Source: Iodobacter fluviatilis (GTDB taxonomy: Bacteria; Pseudomonadota; Gammaproteobacteria; Burkholderiales; Chitinibacteraceae). From it: a stretch of DNA of 34,148 bases. Positions 27,254 through 34,148 of the stretch are shown piece after piece (position 1 is the stretch's first letter; each line of letters begins with the position of its first letter). A model generated the notes under the pieces. The model was not told where the DNA came from, did no database searches, and worked only from the letters and a program-made list of their open reading frames with translations. The stretch covers positions 1 through 34,148 of the forward strand of contig NZ_UGHR01000008.1 of assembly GCF_900451195.1 (NCBI RefSeq). The letters are read 5' to 3'. The position numbers and the translations under genes were made by a program.

Positions 27254-27733
27254 GGGGGGATAGCATGGATGAGTAGACCGGCGAATAAGCTTTGCTTTAT
27301 TTCGTCATCTATCGCATAAGCCCTGATGCCGTTTATTTAAGCAGTTTTGATAGCCTCCCCCTCTGTAAAAGGCATGTCTGCGCTCAATGTTGAAATATAG
27401 TTGAGGGGATGCTTATGCATTTATAGGGTGTGCAAGTCGTTTTTCTTGCGCACCGATTTCTGCGCTCTGACTGCGTCGTTGTACACCCTATAAAAGTTCA
27501 GTGCCTAAGTTGTTTTTCTCTGTGCTCTTTGTGGTTCAAGATGTGTGTTTTGCTAAGTTAAACTGTTTAAAGTGGATAGGATTACCTCAGCCCGCCTTCG
27601 CCAAAGGGGGACGCACGGTGCGTGGCTTATGCGGCTTCATCCGCCACAGATAGGCGGTTTAGCAGAGAGATCAACTCGAGTTTTTTAGCTTTATAAGGCT
27701 AAAAAGAAACATTAATGATGGAAACGAGCCGTC
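27254..27733. other. 480-bp intergenic region with inverted repeats
   Basis: No gene is visible. It includes an 11-bp perfect inverted repeat ttatagggtgt (27421-27431) / acaccctataa (27483-27493), the phrase ctctgtgctctttgtggttc that recurs between bacterial genes, a ggataggatt-acctcagcccgcc stretch similar to repeat pieces near 29296-29500, and an AT-rich stem tttttagc/gctaaaaa (27682-27705) close to the end of the exporter gene. Confidence 0.5.
27421..27493. repeat. Short inverted-repeat element in the intergenic region
   Basis: Perfect 11-bp arms ttatagggtgt and acaccctataa enclose 51 bp containing a smaller stem (gcaag...cttgc). Length and layout suggest a mini inverted-repeat element; no target duplication is evident. 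Confidence 0.45.
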
Positions 27734-29131
27734 TTAATGCGCTGTGAGCTGGCCTTTGCGCTCGATATGTTGCCCAGCCTTAATCGCAATCACAAGCGCA
27801 ATTAAAATCAGCCCTGCAGCAAGAGTAAAGGTGATTTTCAGGCCGTGAGCCACCGCTTCGGGACTTGCGCTGCTCAAGGTGTTTGTGCCTGCTGCTAGGG
27901 CAAATACCGCGCCCATCAGGGATGCGCCGGTGATCAGGCCAAGGTTGCGGCTCAGATTAAGCAGGCCGGAAATCAGCCCGCGCTGATCTTTGCCCATCCC
28001 GCTCATTACGGCGGTATTGTTTGCGGTTTGGAACAGCGCGTAGCCGCTGGTGATCAGCACCATGGGGGCAATATAGCCGCCCAATGATGCGGGCAGCAGA
28101 GCCAGTGCCAAGCAACCGCCCGCCATGCTGCTCAGCCCGATCAGGCTGGAGGGCAGAGTGCCCAGGTGATCTGATATTTTGCCAGCAGGCACACCGCTTA
28201 GCGCGGCAGCGATGGGGCCGATGGACATCACCATACCCACATGAGCAGCATCCAGCCCAAATGCGCGGGACAGATAAAATGGCCCCACCACCAGCGTGGC
28301 CATGATCACGGTGGCGACCAGTGCGCTCGTGGCAAGGCCGGTATTTAAGGCCGCATTGCGTAATAGATCCAGGCGGATCAGAGGGGCGGTGGTGTTTTTT
28401 TCTGTATAAATAAATAGGCCCATTCCGCAAGCAGCAGCCAATAATAAGGCCACATTTAGCAGGCCAAAATGGCCACGTCCCATCGTCATTGCCAGTGCAT
28501 ACGCCGCAAGTGTGAAGGCGAGTAAGAGCGTGCCAAGGTGATCGAAACGAGGGGGCTGGGCAGTAGGCCGGTCAAGCGGTAAATGGTGCTGCGCCAGCAC
28601 AAACGCCAATATGCCAAGCGGAATATTAATTAGAAATATCGCCTGCCAGCCTAGCCCCGCAATCAACATGCCGCCCAGTGATGGCCCCAGCGCCGTGCCC
28701 ACTGCCGACATACTCCCCAGCAGGCCCATAGCGCTGCCGGTTTTTTCTTTTGGAATCGTTTCGCCCACAAAAGCCATGGCTAAGCTCATCATCATGGCGG
28801 CCCCTAGGCCTTGAACGGCACGCGCAGCAATCAGCCCATTGAGCGTGGGTGCAATGGCGCTCAGGATGGAAGCAAGCGTAAACAGCAAAATCCCCGCCAG
28901 AAGCAGCCGCCTGCGCCCGGCCAAGTCCCCCAGCCTGCCTACGCTGACAATCAAAGTGGTCATCGCCAGTAAGTAAGCGATCACCACCCATTGCACCTGT
29001 TGAAAAGTCGCGTTAAACGCCTGCGCCAAAGCAGGCAAGCCCACATTAGCGATACTTGTGCCCAGCGATGGCAGCAAAATAGCCAGCGACAGGCTGGCGA
29101 GTATCCAGCGGGTTGAGGGTGCGTTTTGCAT
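27734..29131 (-). CDS. MFS drug exporter, DHA2 (EmrB/QacA, 14-TMS) family
   Basis: A 465-residue membrane protein with about 14 hydrophobic segments. Motif A is GRLGDLAGRRRLLL after helix 2, and antiporter motif C is GTALGPSLGGMLIAGLGW in helix 5, followed by FLINIPLG, characteristic of DHA2 proton-coupled multidrug exporters. The start is placed at the ATG encoding MQNAPSTRW, just before the first membrane helix; the open frame continues to an ATG at 29197 and neither start has a good ribosome site. It is transcribed away from a LysR gene that probably controls it, though a 190-bp repeat element lies between them. The exported compound is unknown. Confidence 0.88.
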   Translation of the reverse strand: MQNAPSTRWILASLSLAILLPSLGTSIANVGLPALAQAFNATFQQVQWVVIAYLLAMTTLIVSVGRLGDLAGRRRLLLAGILLFTLASILSAIAPTLNGLIAARAVQGLGAAMMMSLAMAFVGETIPKEKTGSAMGLLGSMSAVGTALGPSLGGMLIAGLGWQAIFLINIPLGILAFVLAQHHLPLDRPTAQPPRFDHLGTLLLAFTLAAYALAMTMGRGHFGLLNVALLLAAACGMGLFIYTEKNTTAPLIRLDLLRNAALNTGLATSALVATVIMATLVVGPFYLSRAFGLDAAHVGMVMSIGPIAAALSGVPAGKISDHLGTLPSSLIGLSSMAGGCLALALLPASLGGYIAPMVLITSGYALFQTANNTAVMSGMGKDQRGLISGLLNLSRNLGLITGASLMGAVFALAAGTNTLSSASPEAVAHGLKITFTLAAGLILIALVIAIKAGQHIERKGQLTAH

Positions 29132-29295
29132 CACGGCTGGATTGGGTGGGTATGGTTTCAAAATGAGCACCTTAAGGGTTATGAAGATGTTTGCCATGCA
29201 TCCCGCTACGCGTTTGCAAACATCGAACCATCGCAGGGCGGGTGAAATCCGCCGTTTTCATCGTATTTCGTGGCAAAGCCTGGTGGGTTTCACCC

Positions 29296-29482
29296 CAATC
29301 CTGTCAACTTAAGAAAAACCAACGGGAAAGGATGCTTTTGTAGCTTGGGTTAGCTGGTTTATTCGCCGATTTTAGGGCGGATAAACCAGCGTAACCCAAC
29401 ACTTCAGCGTAAACAGAATGTTGGGTTACGCGATAAAGCCCGCTAACCCAAGCTACGAATTCCCCTTAAGTCGATAGGATTG
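29296..29482. repeat. Composite inverted-repeat element between exporter and LysR genes
   Basis: Three nested levels are visible. The outer 18-bp arms caatcctgtcaacttaag (29296-29313) and cttaagtcgataggattg (29465-29482) match at 16 of 18 positions. The middle arms gtagcttgggttagc (29340-29354) and gctaacccaagctac (29442-29456) are a perfect 15 bp. Inside are two stems: ggtttattcgcc/ggcggataaacc (29356-29387) and gtaacccaaca (29391-29401)/tgttgggttac (29419-29429). No transposase or gene lies in the region. It looks like a MITE or clustered REP element. Confidence 0.72.
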
Positions 29483-29563
29483 CGTTTAATCCGCCCCACA
29501 AAAGCCATTCCCTGCAAGATAGCCCTTAGCCTGATAAGGCGGAAGACGCGTGGTCTGCACCTT

Positions 29564-29578
29564 GTTAATGCGTTTAAC
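29564..29578. promoter_or_regulatory. Candidate LysR-type operator
   Basis: The dyad gttaa-tgcgt-ttaac (29564-29578) contains the T-N11-A pattern of LysR-type binding sites and lies 30 bp before the LysR start, a usual place for autoregulation. Confidence 0.38.
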
Positions 29579-29607
29579 GCCATAGCAAATTAGGTTAATA
29601 TCCAGCG

Positions 29608-30504
29608 ATGACGACACCAGATTTCAATTTGCTGATTACCCTTGATGCGGTGCTGGCCGAGGGCAGTGTGGCGAAAGCGGCCAAAAGACTTGGGCTTAGC
29701 CCATCGGCAATGAGCCGTGCCTTGGCACGCTTGCGGGAGACAATGGGCGACCCGCTACTCGTCAGAGCTGGGCGCGGCCTTGTGCCTACGCCGCGCGCAC
29801 TGGCGCTGCGGGAGCAAGTTAGCCAGCTCGTTCAAGATGCAGAAGCCGTGCTCCGCCCTGCCGGTCAACTCAATCTTAAGCAGCTAGCCAGAACTTTTAC
29901 CTTAAGAAGCAGCGACGGCTTTGTAGAGAACTTTGGCCCCGCGCTGATCGCCCGCATCAGCGCAGAGGCACCCGGCGTGCGGCTGCGTTTTGTGCAAAAG
30001 CTAAATAAAGACAGCGCCTCGCTGAGGGATGGCTCGGTTGATTTAGAAACCGGCGTGATTAGTGAAACCACTGGCCCTGAAGTGCGCACTCGAGCCCTGT
30101 TTAGGGATCACTTTATCGGCGTGGTGCGCATGGGGCACGCGCTTAGCCAAGTGGACATCACTCCCGAGCGATTTGCCAGCGGCCAGCATGTGCTGGTTTC
30201 AAGGCGCGGGCTGGATAGGGGGCTGGTCGATGAGGCTTTGCAGCCACTGGGCCTCACACGAGAAATCACCACCATCGTTAGCGATTTTTCCGCAGCGCTG
30301 GCACTCGCCAGATCCACAGACCTAATCGCCACCGTGTCCAAGCACCACACACAGGCTTTGAGCGATGGAATGTACCGCTTCCCCCTGCCTTTCCCTGCTC
30401 CAGAAATCACCATTTCTATGCTCTGGCACCCCCGCATGGAGGCCGACCCCGCACATCGCTGGCTGCGGGGCGTGGTGTTTGAGGTTTGTGGGGGAGATAA
30501 ATAA
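29608..30504 (+). CDS. LysR-family transcriptional regulator
   Basis: A 298-residue regulator. The N-terminal winged helix-turn-helix (about 5-65) has the LysR pattern DAVLAEGSVAKAAKRLGLSPSAMSRALARLRETMGDPLLVR. Residues about 90-295 form the periplasmic-binding-like effector domain (FTLRSSDGFVENFGPALIARI, GVVRMGHALSQ). It is cytoplasmic; the effector is unknown. The start ATG has only a weak ribosome site. Its position, divergent from the DHA2 exporter, suggests it controls that gene and itself, as is usual for LysR pairs. The stop lies near a bidirectional hairpin shared with the convergent amidohydrolase gene. Confidence 0.9.
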   Translation: MTTPDFNLLITLDAVLAEGSVAKAAKRLGLSPSAMSRALARLRETMGDPLLVRAGRGLVPTPRALALREQVSQLVQDAEAVLRPAGQLNLKQLARTFTLRSSDGFVENFGPALIARISAEAPGVRLRFVQKLNKDSASLRDGSVDLETGVISETTGPEVRTRALFRDHFIGVVRMGHALSQVDITPERFASGQHVLVSRRGLDRGLVDEALQPLGLTREITTIVSDFSAALALARSTDLIATVSKHHTQALSDGMYRFPLPFPAPEITISMLWHPRMEADPAHRWLRGVVFEVCGGDK

Positions 30505-30576
30505 CATCATAGCCTTGCTTAATTTCTCATCGCCTTCCGCCTCATTCTGTGGACTATCCACTCCCATATTTTTTTA

Positions 30577-30606
30577 AACAGGGCCCGCACACAGCGGGCC
30601 TTGTTT
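30577..30606. terminator. Hairpin between convergent LysR and amidohydrolase genes
   Basis: A perfect 7-bp GC stem ggcccgc-acaca-gcgggcc (30582-30600) is extended by imperfect aaacag/ttgttt flanks. On the plus strand it is followed by ttgttta, on the minus strand by tgtttaaa. It could terminate both genes, more convincingly LysR. Confidence 0.65.
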
Positions 30607-30607
30607 A

Positions 30608-32365
30608 TTACAAGCAGCGCTCTGCTTCAAATACTTTTCGGCCTTTAAACATGGTCCAGATTGCTTTGGTCTGGGTGAATTCCCTAGGGTCGATTTGCTC
30701 TAGGTTTTTGTCTAGCAGTACAAAGTCGGCACTTTTGCCAACGCTGAACGAGCCGACGTTTTTATCTTGGGCAATCAGCTTGGCTGCGTTGAGGGTGTAG
30801 GCTTGTAAGACGTCGCTGCGGCTGATTTTTTCATCGGCAGGGGCGAGTTCTCCTAAGTCGCCTTGTCGGGTCAGCGCTGTGTACATTGCCAGCATGGGAT
30901 TGGGGCTGGAGACGGGCCAGTCGCTGGCTCCGGCCACAATTGCGCCACTGCGAATCAGGCTGCCTGCTGGGTAAAGTCGTGTGAGCAGAGGGGCGGGGAC
31001 GATGTTTTCTATGAGGGATGTGCTGGAGAAATCTTTACCAGACCAAAGAAACTGCATTGACGCCGCTACATTAAGCGGCTGAAAGCGTGCCACGCTTTCA
31101 GGGCTCACAATTTGTAAATGGGTGATGCTGTGCAGGGTGCTATGGTCTGGATTGTGCTGTCTGGCATAGGCGATGGCATCCAGCGCTTCGCTGACGGCGC
31201 GATCGCCAATGGCGTGAAAGTGGGTAATCAGATGCTGGGCATCGGCTCGGCGGATGAGCTCGTTAAAGCGCGTCGGTTTGAGATCTTTTAGTCCGCTATA
31301 GTCGTGGCGATTGAGGTAGGGCTGGCTAAGCTTGGCAGTTTGCGATGGAAATTCGATCACGCCATCTTGCAAGATTTTGATGCCGATCAGGTTGACATCG
31401 CTAGTGCCAGAAAACTGCTGCTTTAGCGCCATCACATCGTCGATGATGGCGGGTTTAGCATGAATGCCAACCAAGGCCAGTGCAGAAACATGCCCGTTTA
31501 ATTCTCCTTTACGGGCTAGCTCGGTATAGGCAGGCAGCAGGCCGGTATCTTTGCGAGTAGGCGCGGCGCTAAAGGCGGGAGAGAGAGGGCGGATATTGCT
31601 GACAGGATCCATCCACGCGGTAATGCCTACTCGATTGAGCTGGCAAGCCGCCAGCTTGATTGCTTCGCCAATTTGCGCGTCGCTTACCTTGGGCATGGCT
31701 TTTAGAATGCGATCCCAGCCTCCTTCAGAGGCAAAGCCGTTGAGGCTGCCATCTTTGCGGCGGGTAAAGCCATCATTGGGTGTGGCAGACTTTTTGGTCC
31801 CTACAGATGCCAGCAGGCCCGCTTGTTTAAGCATTGCCTGATTGGCCCAGCCTGTGTGGGCATCAGATCCGGCAAGGACAACCGGAATATTGCGATAGGC
31901 GGCTGCGTTAAAAACTTGTTCCAGTAGCTCGATATGATTCCAGTATTCAAGGGATACGCTGGTAAAAAGCTGCACATTACCTTGCATTAGCTTGGCATCT
32001 TTAGTGGCTTGGCTGGCAAAACTGCGGATTTGTTCTGCAGTGTTCAGATCGCTAGGAAAATGCACGGTCATTTCTTGAAAGCCAGCAAAGGCAGCATGTA
32101 CATGGCTATCAATTAAGCCAGGCATAAGGAATTTCCCTGCAAGATCGATATGAGGCGTGGTTTTGCCCATTTGCTGCTCAACAGCATCGCGTGAGCCAAC
32201 GGCCACAATCCGGCCATCTGCAATGCCTACCGCTTCGGGGTGAAGGTTGCTCACATCGGCGCTGTAGATGCTGCCCCCAGAAAGAATAGCCCGCGAGGAT
32301 TCCGCCCAAGTGCTGGGTGAGCCGATGATCAATAGGCAGGATGCAAGAAGTGAAAGGCGTTTCAT
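30608..32365 (-). CDS. Exported amidohydrolase, YtcJ-like (Amidohydro_3)
   Basis: A 585-residue metal-dependent hydrolase. A signal peptide (MKRLSLLASCLLIIGSPSTWA, cleavage about 21) indicates the periplasm; a cysteine at residue 10 is inside the hydrophobic core and does not make a convincing lipobox. Metal-site motifs are LIDSHVH (H88, H90), VLAGSDAHTGWANQAML, LITHFHAIGDRAVSEALDAI and IVAGASDWPVSSPNPMLAM, in the order seen in YtcJ-type amidohydrolases. The N- and C-terminal beta strands form the small composite domain. The natural substrate is unknown. It lies 64 bp behind the AraC/GyrI-like regulator gene on the same strand, so co-transcription is possible. Confidence 0.9.
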   Translation of the reverse strand: MKRLSLLASCLLIIGSPSTWAESSRAILSGGSIYSADVSNLHPEAVGIADGRIVAVGSRDAVEQQMGKTTPHIDLAGKFLMPGLIDSHVHAAFAGFQEMTVHFPSDLNTAEQIRSFASQATKDAKLMQGNVQLFTSVSLEYWNHIELLEQVFNAAAYRNIPVVLAGSDAHTGWANQAMLKQAGLLASVGTKKSATPNDGFTRRKDGSLNGFASEGGWDRILKAMPKVSDAQIGEAIKLAACQLNRVGITAWMDPVSNIRPLSPAFSAAPTRKDTGLLPAYTELARKGELNGHVSALALVGIHAKPAIIDDVMALKQQFSGTSDVNLIGIKILQDGVIEFPSQTAKLSQPYLNRHDYSGLKDLKPTRFNELIRRADAQHLITHFHAIGDRAVSEALDAIAYARQHNPDHSTLHSITHLQIVSPESVARFQPLNVAASMQFLWSGKDFSSTSLIENIVPAPLLTRLYPAGSLIRSGAIVAGASDWPVSSPNPMLAMYTALTRQGDLGELAPADEKISRSDVLQAYTLNAAKLIAQDKNVGSFSVGKSADFVLLDKNLEQIDPREFTQTKAIWTMFKGRKVFEAERCL

Positions 32366-32429
32366 TGGCGTAGCTCCGCTCGCCCGGCGAATGTGCGCAG
32401 GGTTGAGCTTGATTGTGAAGAGAGCCCCG

Positions 32430-33287
32430 CTAGCGCGAAGTTAGCGGGATATAGATGTCGAAGGCGTAGTGATCACGGGCCGTATTGGTTGCTGCGTCAT
32501 AGCGCTCAAAGCAGGGTAAATCCGCACAAGCCAAGCCTTTTGTCACTAAATAGCGAAAGGCAATTTCCCAGCTAAGGGGCAGCGAGGCTTCATTGCACTC
32601 AAAGCTAAAAATAGCGTATCGGCCCGCCGTAACCTTCTGAATCGCAAGCCGCCGCTCTGCCGGAATCACGCCATTAAGCTTGATGCAAACATCAGTTCGG
32701 CAGTGTGTTGGCTCAGTGATTTCTGGATCATCCCAGTACAGGCTTAGCGTGCCTGCTGGGGTGAACTCATCGCTCTGCCCAAGCAGGGATAGCAAATCAC
32801 GATGCGCCTGCTCACATCTCTCTCTGCCATAGCAACCCAGTTGGCGCATATATACCACCTGAAAAGCGGCTACCTGCTCGATACGCACATTTTGTAGCAA
32901 GTTAAATTGCTCGGGGCCCGTGCCCCATGTCTTGACCCAGCGATCATAATCATCTTCCACGCTGCGGGCGTTTCCAATCTTGCGCTTCTGCTGAGCTTGC
33001 AGGCGATAGTCAGAAGGCGTGGTGCCAAAGTGCTGGCGGAAAGCCTTAGCAAAATTTTGAGCGCTAGAAAATCCATACATCATGGCTAAAGTGGTGATGT
33101 CGATGGCTGGGCTGCTAAGCAAGCGCCCCGCCGCGCGCTCCAGCCGTAAACGACGCGTGAAGTTAGCCAGTGTCTCCCCCGCAACGGCCTTGAAAATTCG
33201 ATGAAAATGAAAGCGAGAGAGCGCAGCGCTTCCCGCTACTTCATCCAGCGTCGGGTTTTGCTCAAGATGCTGGCTGATGTAATCCAT
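32430..33287 (-). CDS. AraC-family regulator with GyrI-like effector domain
   Basis: A 285-residue regulator. The N-terminal AraC double helix-turn-helix (1-100) has LDEVAGSAALSRFHFHRIFKAVAGE and ITTLAMMYGFSSAQNFAKAFRQHFGTTPSDYR. Residues about 120-285 form a GyrI-like/SOUL effector-binding domain (VRIEQVAAFQVVYMRQLGCYG, AGRYAIFSFECNEASLPLSWEIAF, DIYIPL). Such proteins sense small hydrophobic or drug-like molecules and resemble the Rob/SbmC layout. The open frame continues upstream as SLDYRKHVFKA directly before the ATG, which looks like family sequence, yet no ATG, GTG or TTG is available before a stop codon at 33345. The N-terminus may therefore be shortened here. The adjacent amidohydrolase gene may be a target. 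Confidence 0.87.
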   Translation of the reverse strand: MDYISQHLEQNPTLDEVAGSAALSRFHFHRIFKAVAGETLANFTRRLRLERAAGRLLSSPAIDITTLAMMYGFSSAQNFAKAFRQHFGTTPSDYRLQAQQKRKIGNARSVEDDYDRWVKTWGTGPEQFNLLQNVRIEQVAAFQVVYMRQLGCYGRERCEQAHRDLLSLLGQSDEFTPAGTLSLYWDDPEITEPTHCRTDVCIKLNGVIPAERRLAIQKVTAGRYAIFSFECNEASLPLSWEIAFRYLVTKGLACADLPCFERYDAATNTARDHYAFDIYIPLTSR

Positions 33288-33460
33288 CGCCTTAAAAACG
33301 TGCTTGCGGTAATCCAGTGAGGGGCCTTTGTAGGGAAGGGGGGCTTAAAGACAGGGTGTGTCTGTCATTATAAATAGATCATGAAATGTCAGCGATTTCT
33401 GCTGTATAAAATGGATGGATTTTGCTTGGGTTGAGCTTGATTTATTAGGCGCAAAGTCAG

Positions 33461-33698
33461 TTACTCGCTTTTTAGCGTAGTGGCGGATTTGCGGATGAAG
33501 GCTAGCATTTTATCGGTGACCCAAAGGGCCAATCAGTAAAGCGGGTTCTTGTTTATAGGCTAGTCGGATTTTACTGAGGGTTGCAGGGTTGCTGCCAATG
33601 CGCATTTGAAACAGCGTAAACCATTGGCGGATGAGTGCTTGAACTGCTGGTTCGCCAGCGGGGATATTGGCTTCCATTTTCTGGTGTACGGTTTGCCA
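33461..33698 (-). pseudogene. Frameshifted remnant resembling a MerR/TipAS-type C-terminus
   Basis: On the minus strand the frame from 33698 reads WQTVHQKMEANIPAGEPAVQ and then ALIRQWFTLFQMRIGSN, through YKQEPALLIGPLG, and stops at 33510. The frame continuing past 33520 reads VTDKMLAFIRKSATTLKSE to a stop at 33461. Joined, the two resemble the end of TipAS-domain (MerR-family) regulators, which carry an RW...G(D/N)P...Y..EP pattern. A 1-nt gain or 2-nt loss near 33520 would explain the break. No start or DNA-binding domain is present, and a stop precedes the segment at 33699. The family call is from memory of the pattern and could be wrong. Confidence 0.45.
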
Positions 33699-33795
33699 TT
33701 AAACATTTTTTTGCTATGGGCGAATGGATCATCATGGGCAGCTAGAGCGCTGATATATAGCTTGCCGTTATAGATAGATATTGGAGTAATGAGGC

Positions 33796-34148
33796 TTAGT
33801 ATTTTTCAATAATCTGCTTCAGCACATCTTCCTGATAAGGGTGAACTTCGCTGGCGTCTTCCATATCGGCCAGTAATTGAGGATTGTTGAATTTTCTGCG
33901 TGCTTCTTCGTAATAGGGGATTTGTACGCGGCGGTATAGGTCGACAAATTCATCGAAATCGAGCACATGGCAATAATTGCGGTATTGGCCGCGTGCTTTG
34001 ATTTTGCCCAGGCTGATAAACGAAAGTAAATAGGTGCTGCCTTTGGTGCCAAGGAAATCATTCAGAGGGACAGACGAGGGATAGGAGGGCGGCTCGCATA
34101 CAAATTTATGAATGATTTTGAAATCAAAGTCACGCTGATTGTTATCGT
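33796..34148 (-). CDS. C-terminal part of an unrecognised protein (5' end outside window)
   Basis: The minus-strand frame from the right edge is open for 116 codons to a TAA at 33796. It has no start codon that would make it a complete gene here, so it is the C-terminal end of a gene that starts beyond 34148. The sequence has DNNQRDFDFKIIHKFVCEPP at the start, a central segment FLGTKGSTYLLSFISLGKIK and a charged helical end with YYEEARRKFNNPQLL. It looks like a real soluble protein. I do not recognise the family. Codon content is coding-like and no repeat crosses it. The competing frame at 33819-34061 is low in complexity and is judged a shadow. Confidence 0.6.
   Translation of the reverse strand, partial: DNNQRDFDFKIIHKFVCEPPSYPSSVPLNDFLGTKGSTYLLSFISLGKIKARGQYRNYCHVLDFDEFVDLYRRVQIPYYEEARRKFNNPQLLADMEDASEVHPYQEDVLKQIIEKY

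Noticed and set aside
27682..27705. AT-rich stem as terminator of the exporter gene
   Set aside because: Only A/T-rich pairs and no T-run in the exporter direction; not strong enough to call.
33620..33802. Minus-strand frame reading ITPISIYNGKLYISALAAH and onward
   Set aside because: It has no usable start, overlaps the TipAS-like remnant in another frame and matches no family I know; possible chance frame.
33819..34061. 80-residue minus-strand open frame at the right edge
   Set aside because: It overlaps the longer uninterrupted frame 33796-34148, whose protein-like composition is better.

Overview
The window looks like chromosome of a Gram-negative proteobacterium. The mix is lipase with its Lif foldase, ZapE, oligopeptidase A, a Fur-type imelysin locus, REP-like palindromes and medium GC. 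This suggests a betaproteobacterium of the Neisseriales/Chromobacteriaceae type (Iodobacter-like). That placement is inference from gene content and repeat style; the rRNA was not aligned to anything.

Layout. Positions 1-2305 are the end of an rRNA operon: the 3' two thirds of 23S, then 5S and an intrinsic terminator. Positions 2639-6158 hold a soluble hybrid histidine kinase (PAS-HisKA-HATPase-REC-HPt) followed by a REC-HD-GYP response regulator, a likely phosphorelay ending in c-di-GMP breakdown. Convergent to it and only 5 bp away is a leucine-rich-repeat/protein-kinase fusion (6164-7468), preceded by a SAM methyltransferase. A secreted S9 prolyl-oligopeptidase-type enzyme (8440-10353) ends in a strong terminator. 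After it comes a nested repeat region (10450-10727), in which an IS4-like MITE sits inside another hairpin repeat. Next is oligopeptidase A (prlC).

Positions 12938-17849 are a four-gene minus-strand periplasmic iron locus, in order of transcription imelysin, di-heme DUF1111 protein, second imelysin and DUF1513. A good candidate Fur box lies in front of it. The divergent neighbour is a YrdA-like gamma carbonic anhydrase, followed by zapE. After a GC-rich intergenic repeat come lipase and lipase foldase (translationally coupled), a PIG3-type quinone oxidoreductase, a glutathione S-transferase, a conserved membrane-anchored hypothetical, and a copper-type trio (small Cys/Met/His-rich exported protein, DUF411 protein, Tat-exported multicopper oxidase).

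The last 7 kb carry a DHA2-type drug exporter divergent from a LysR regulator with a composite inverted-repeat element between them, an exported YtcJ-like amidohydrolase, an AraC/GyrI-like regulator, a frameshifted remnant resembling a MerR/TipAS C-terminus, and the C-terminal part of an unrecognised protein that runs off the right edge.

No CRISPR array, intact transposase, prophage or tRNA was seen. I did not find a clearly new multigene system. The most distinctive structures are the nested repeat with its 11-bp target duplication, the composite inverted repeat at 29296-29482 and the LRR-kinase fusion.
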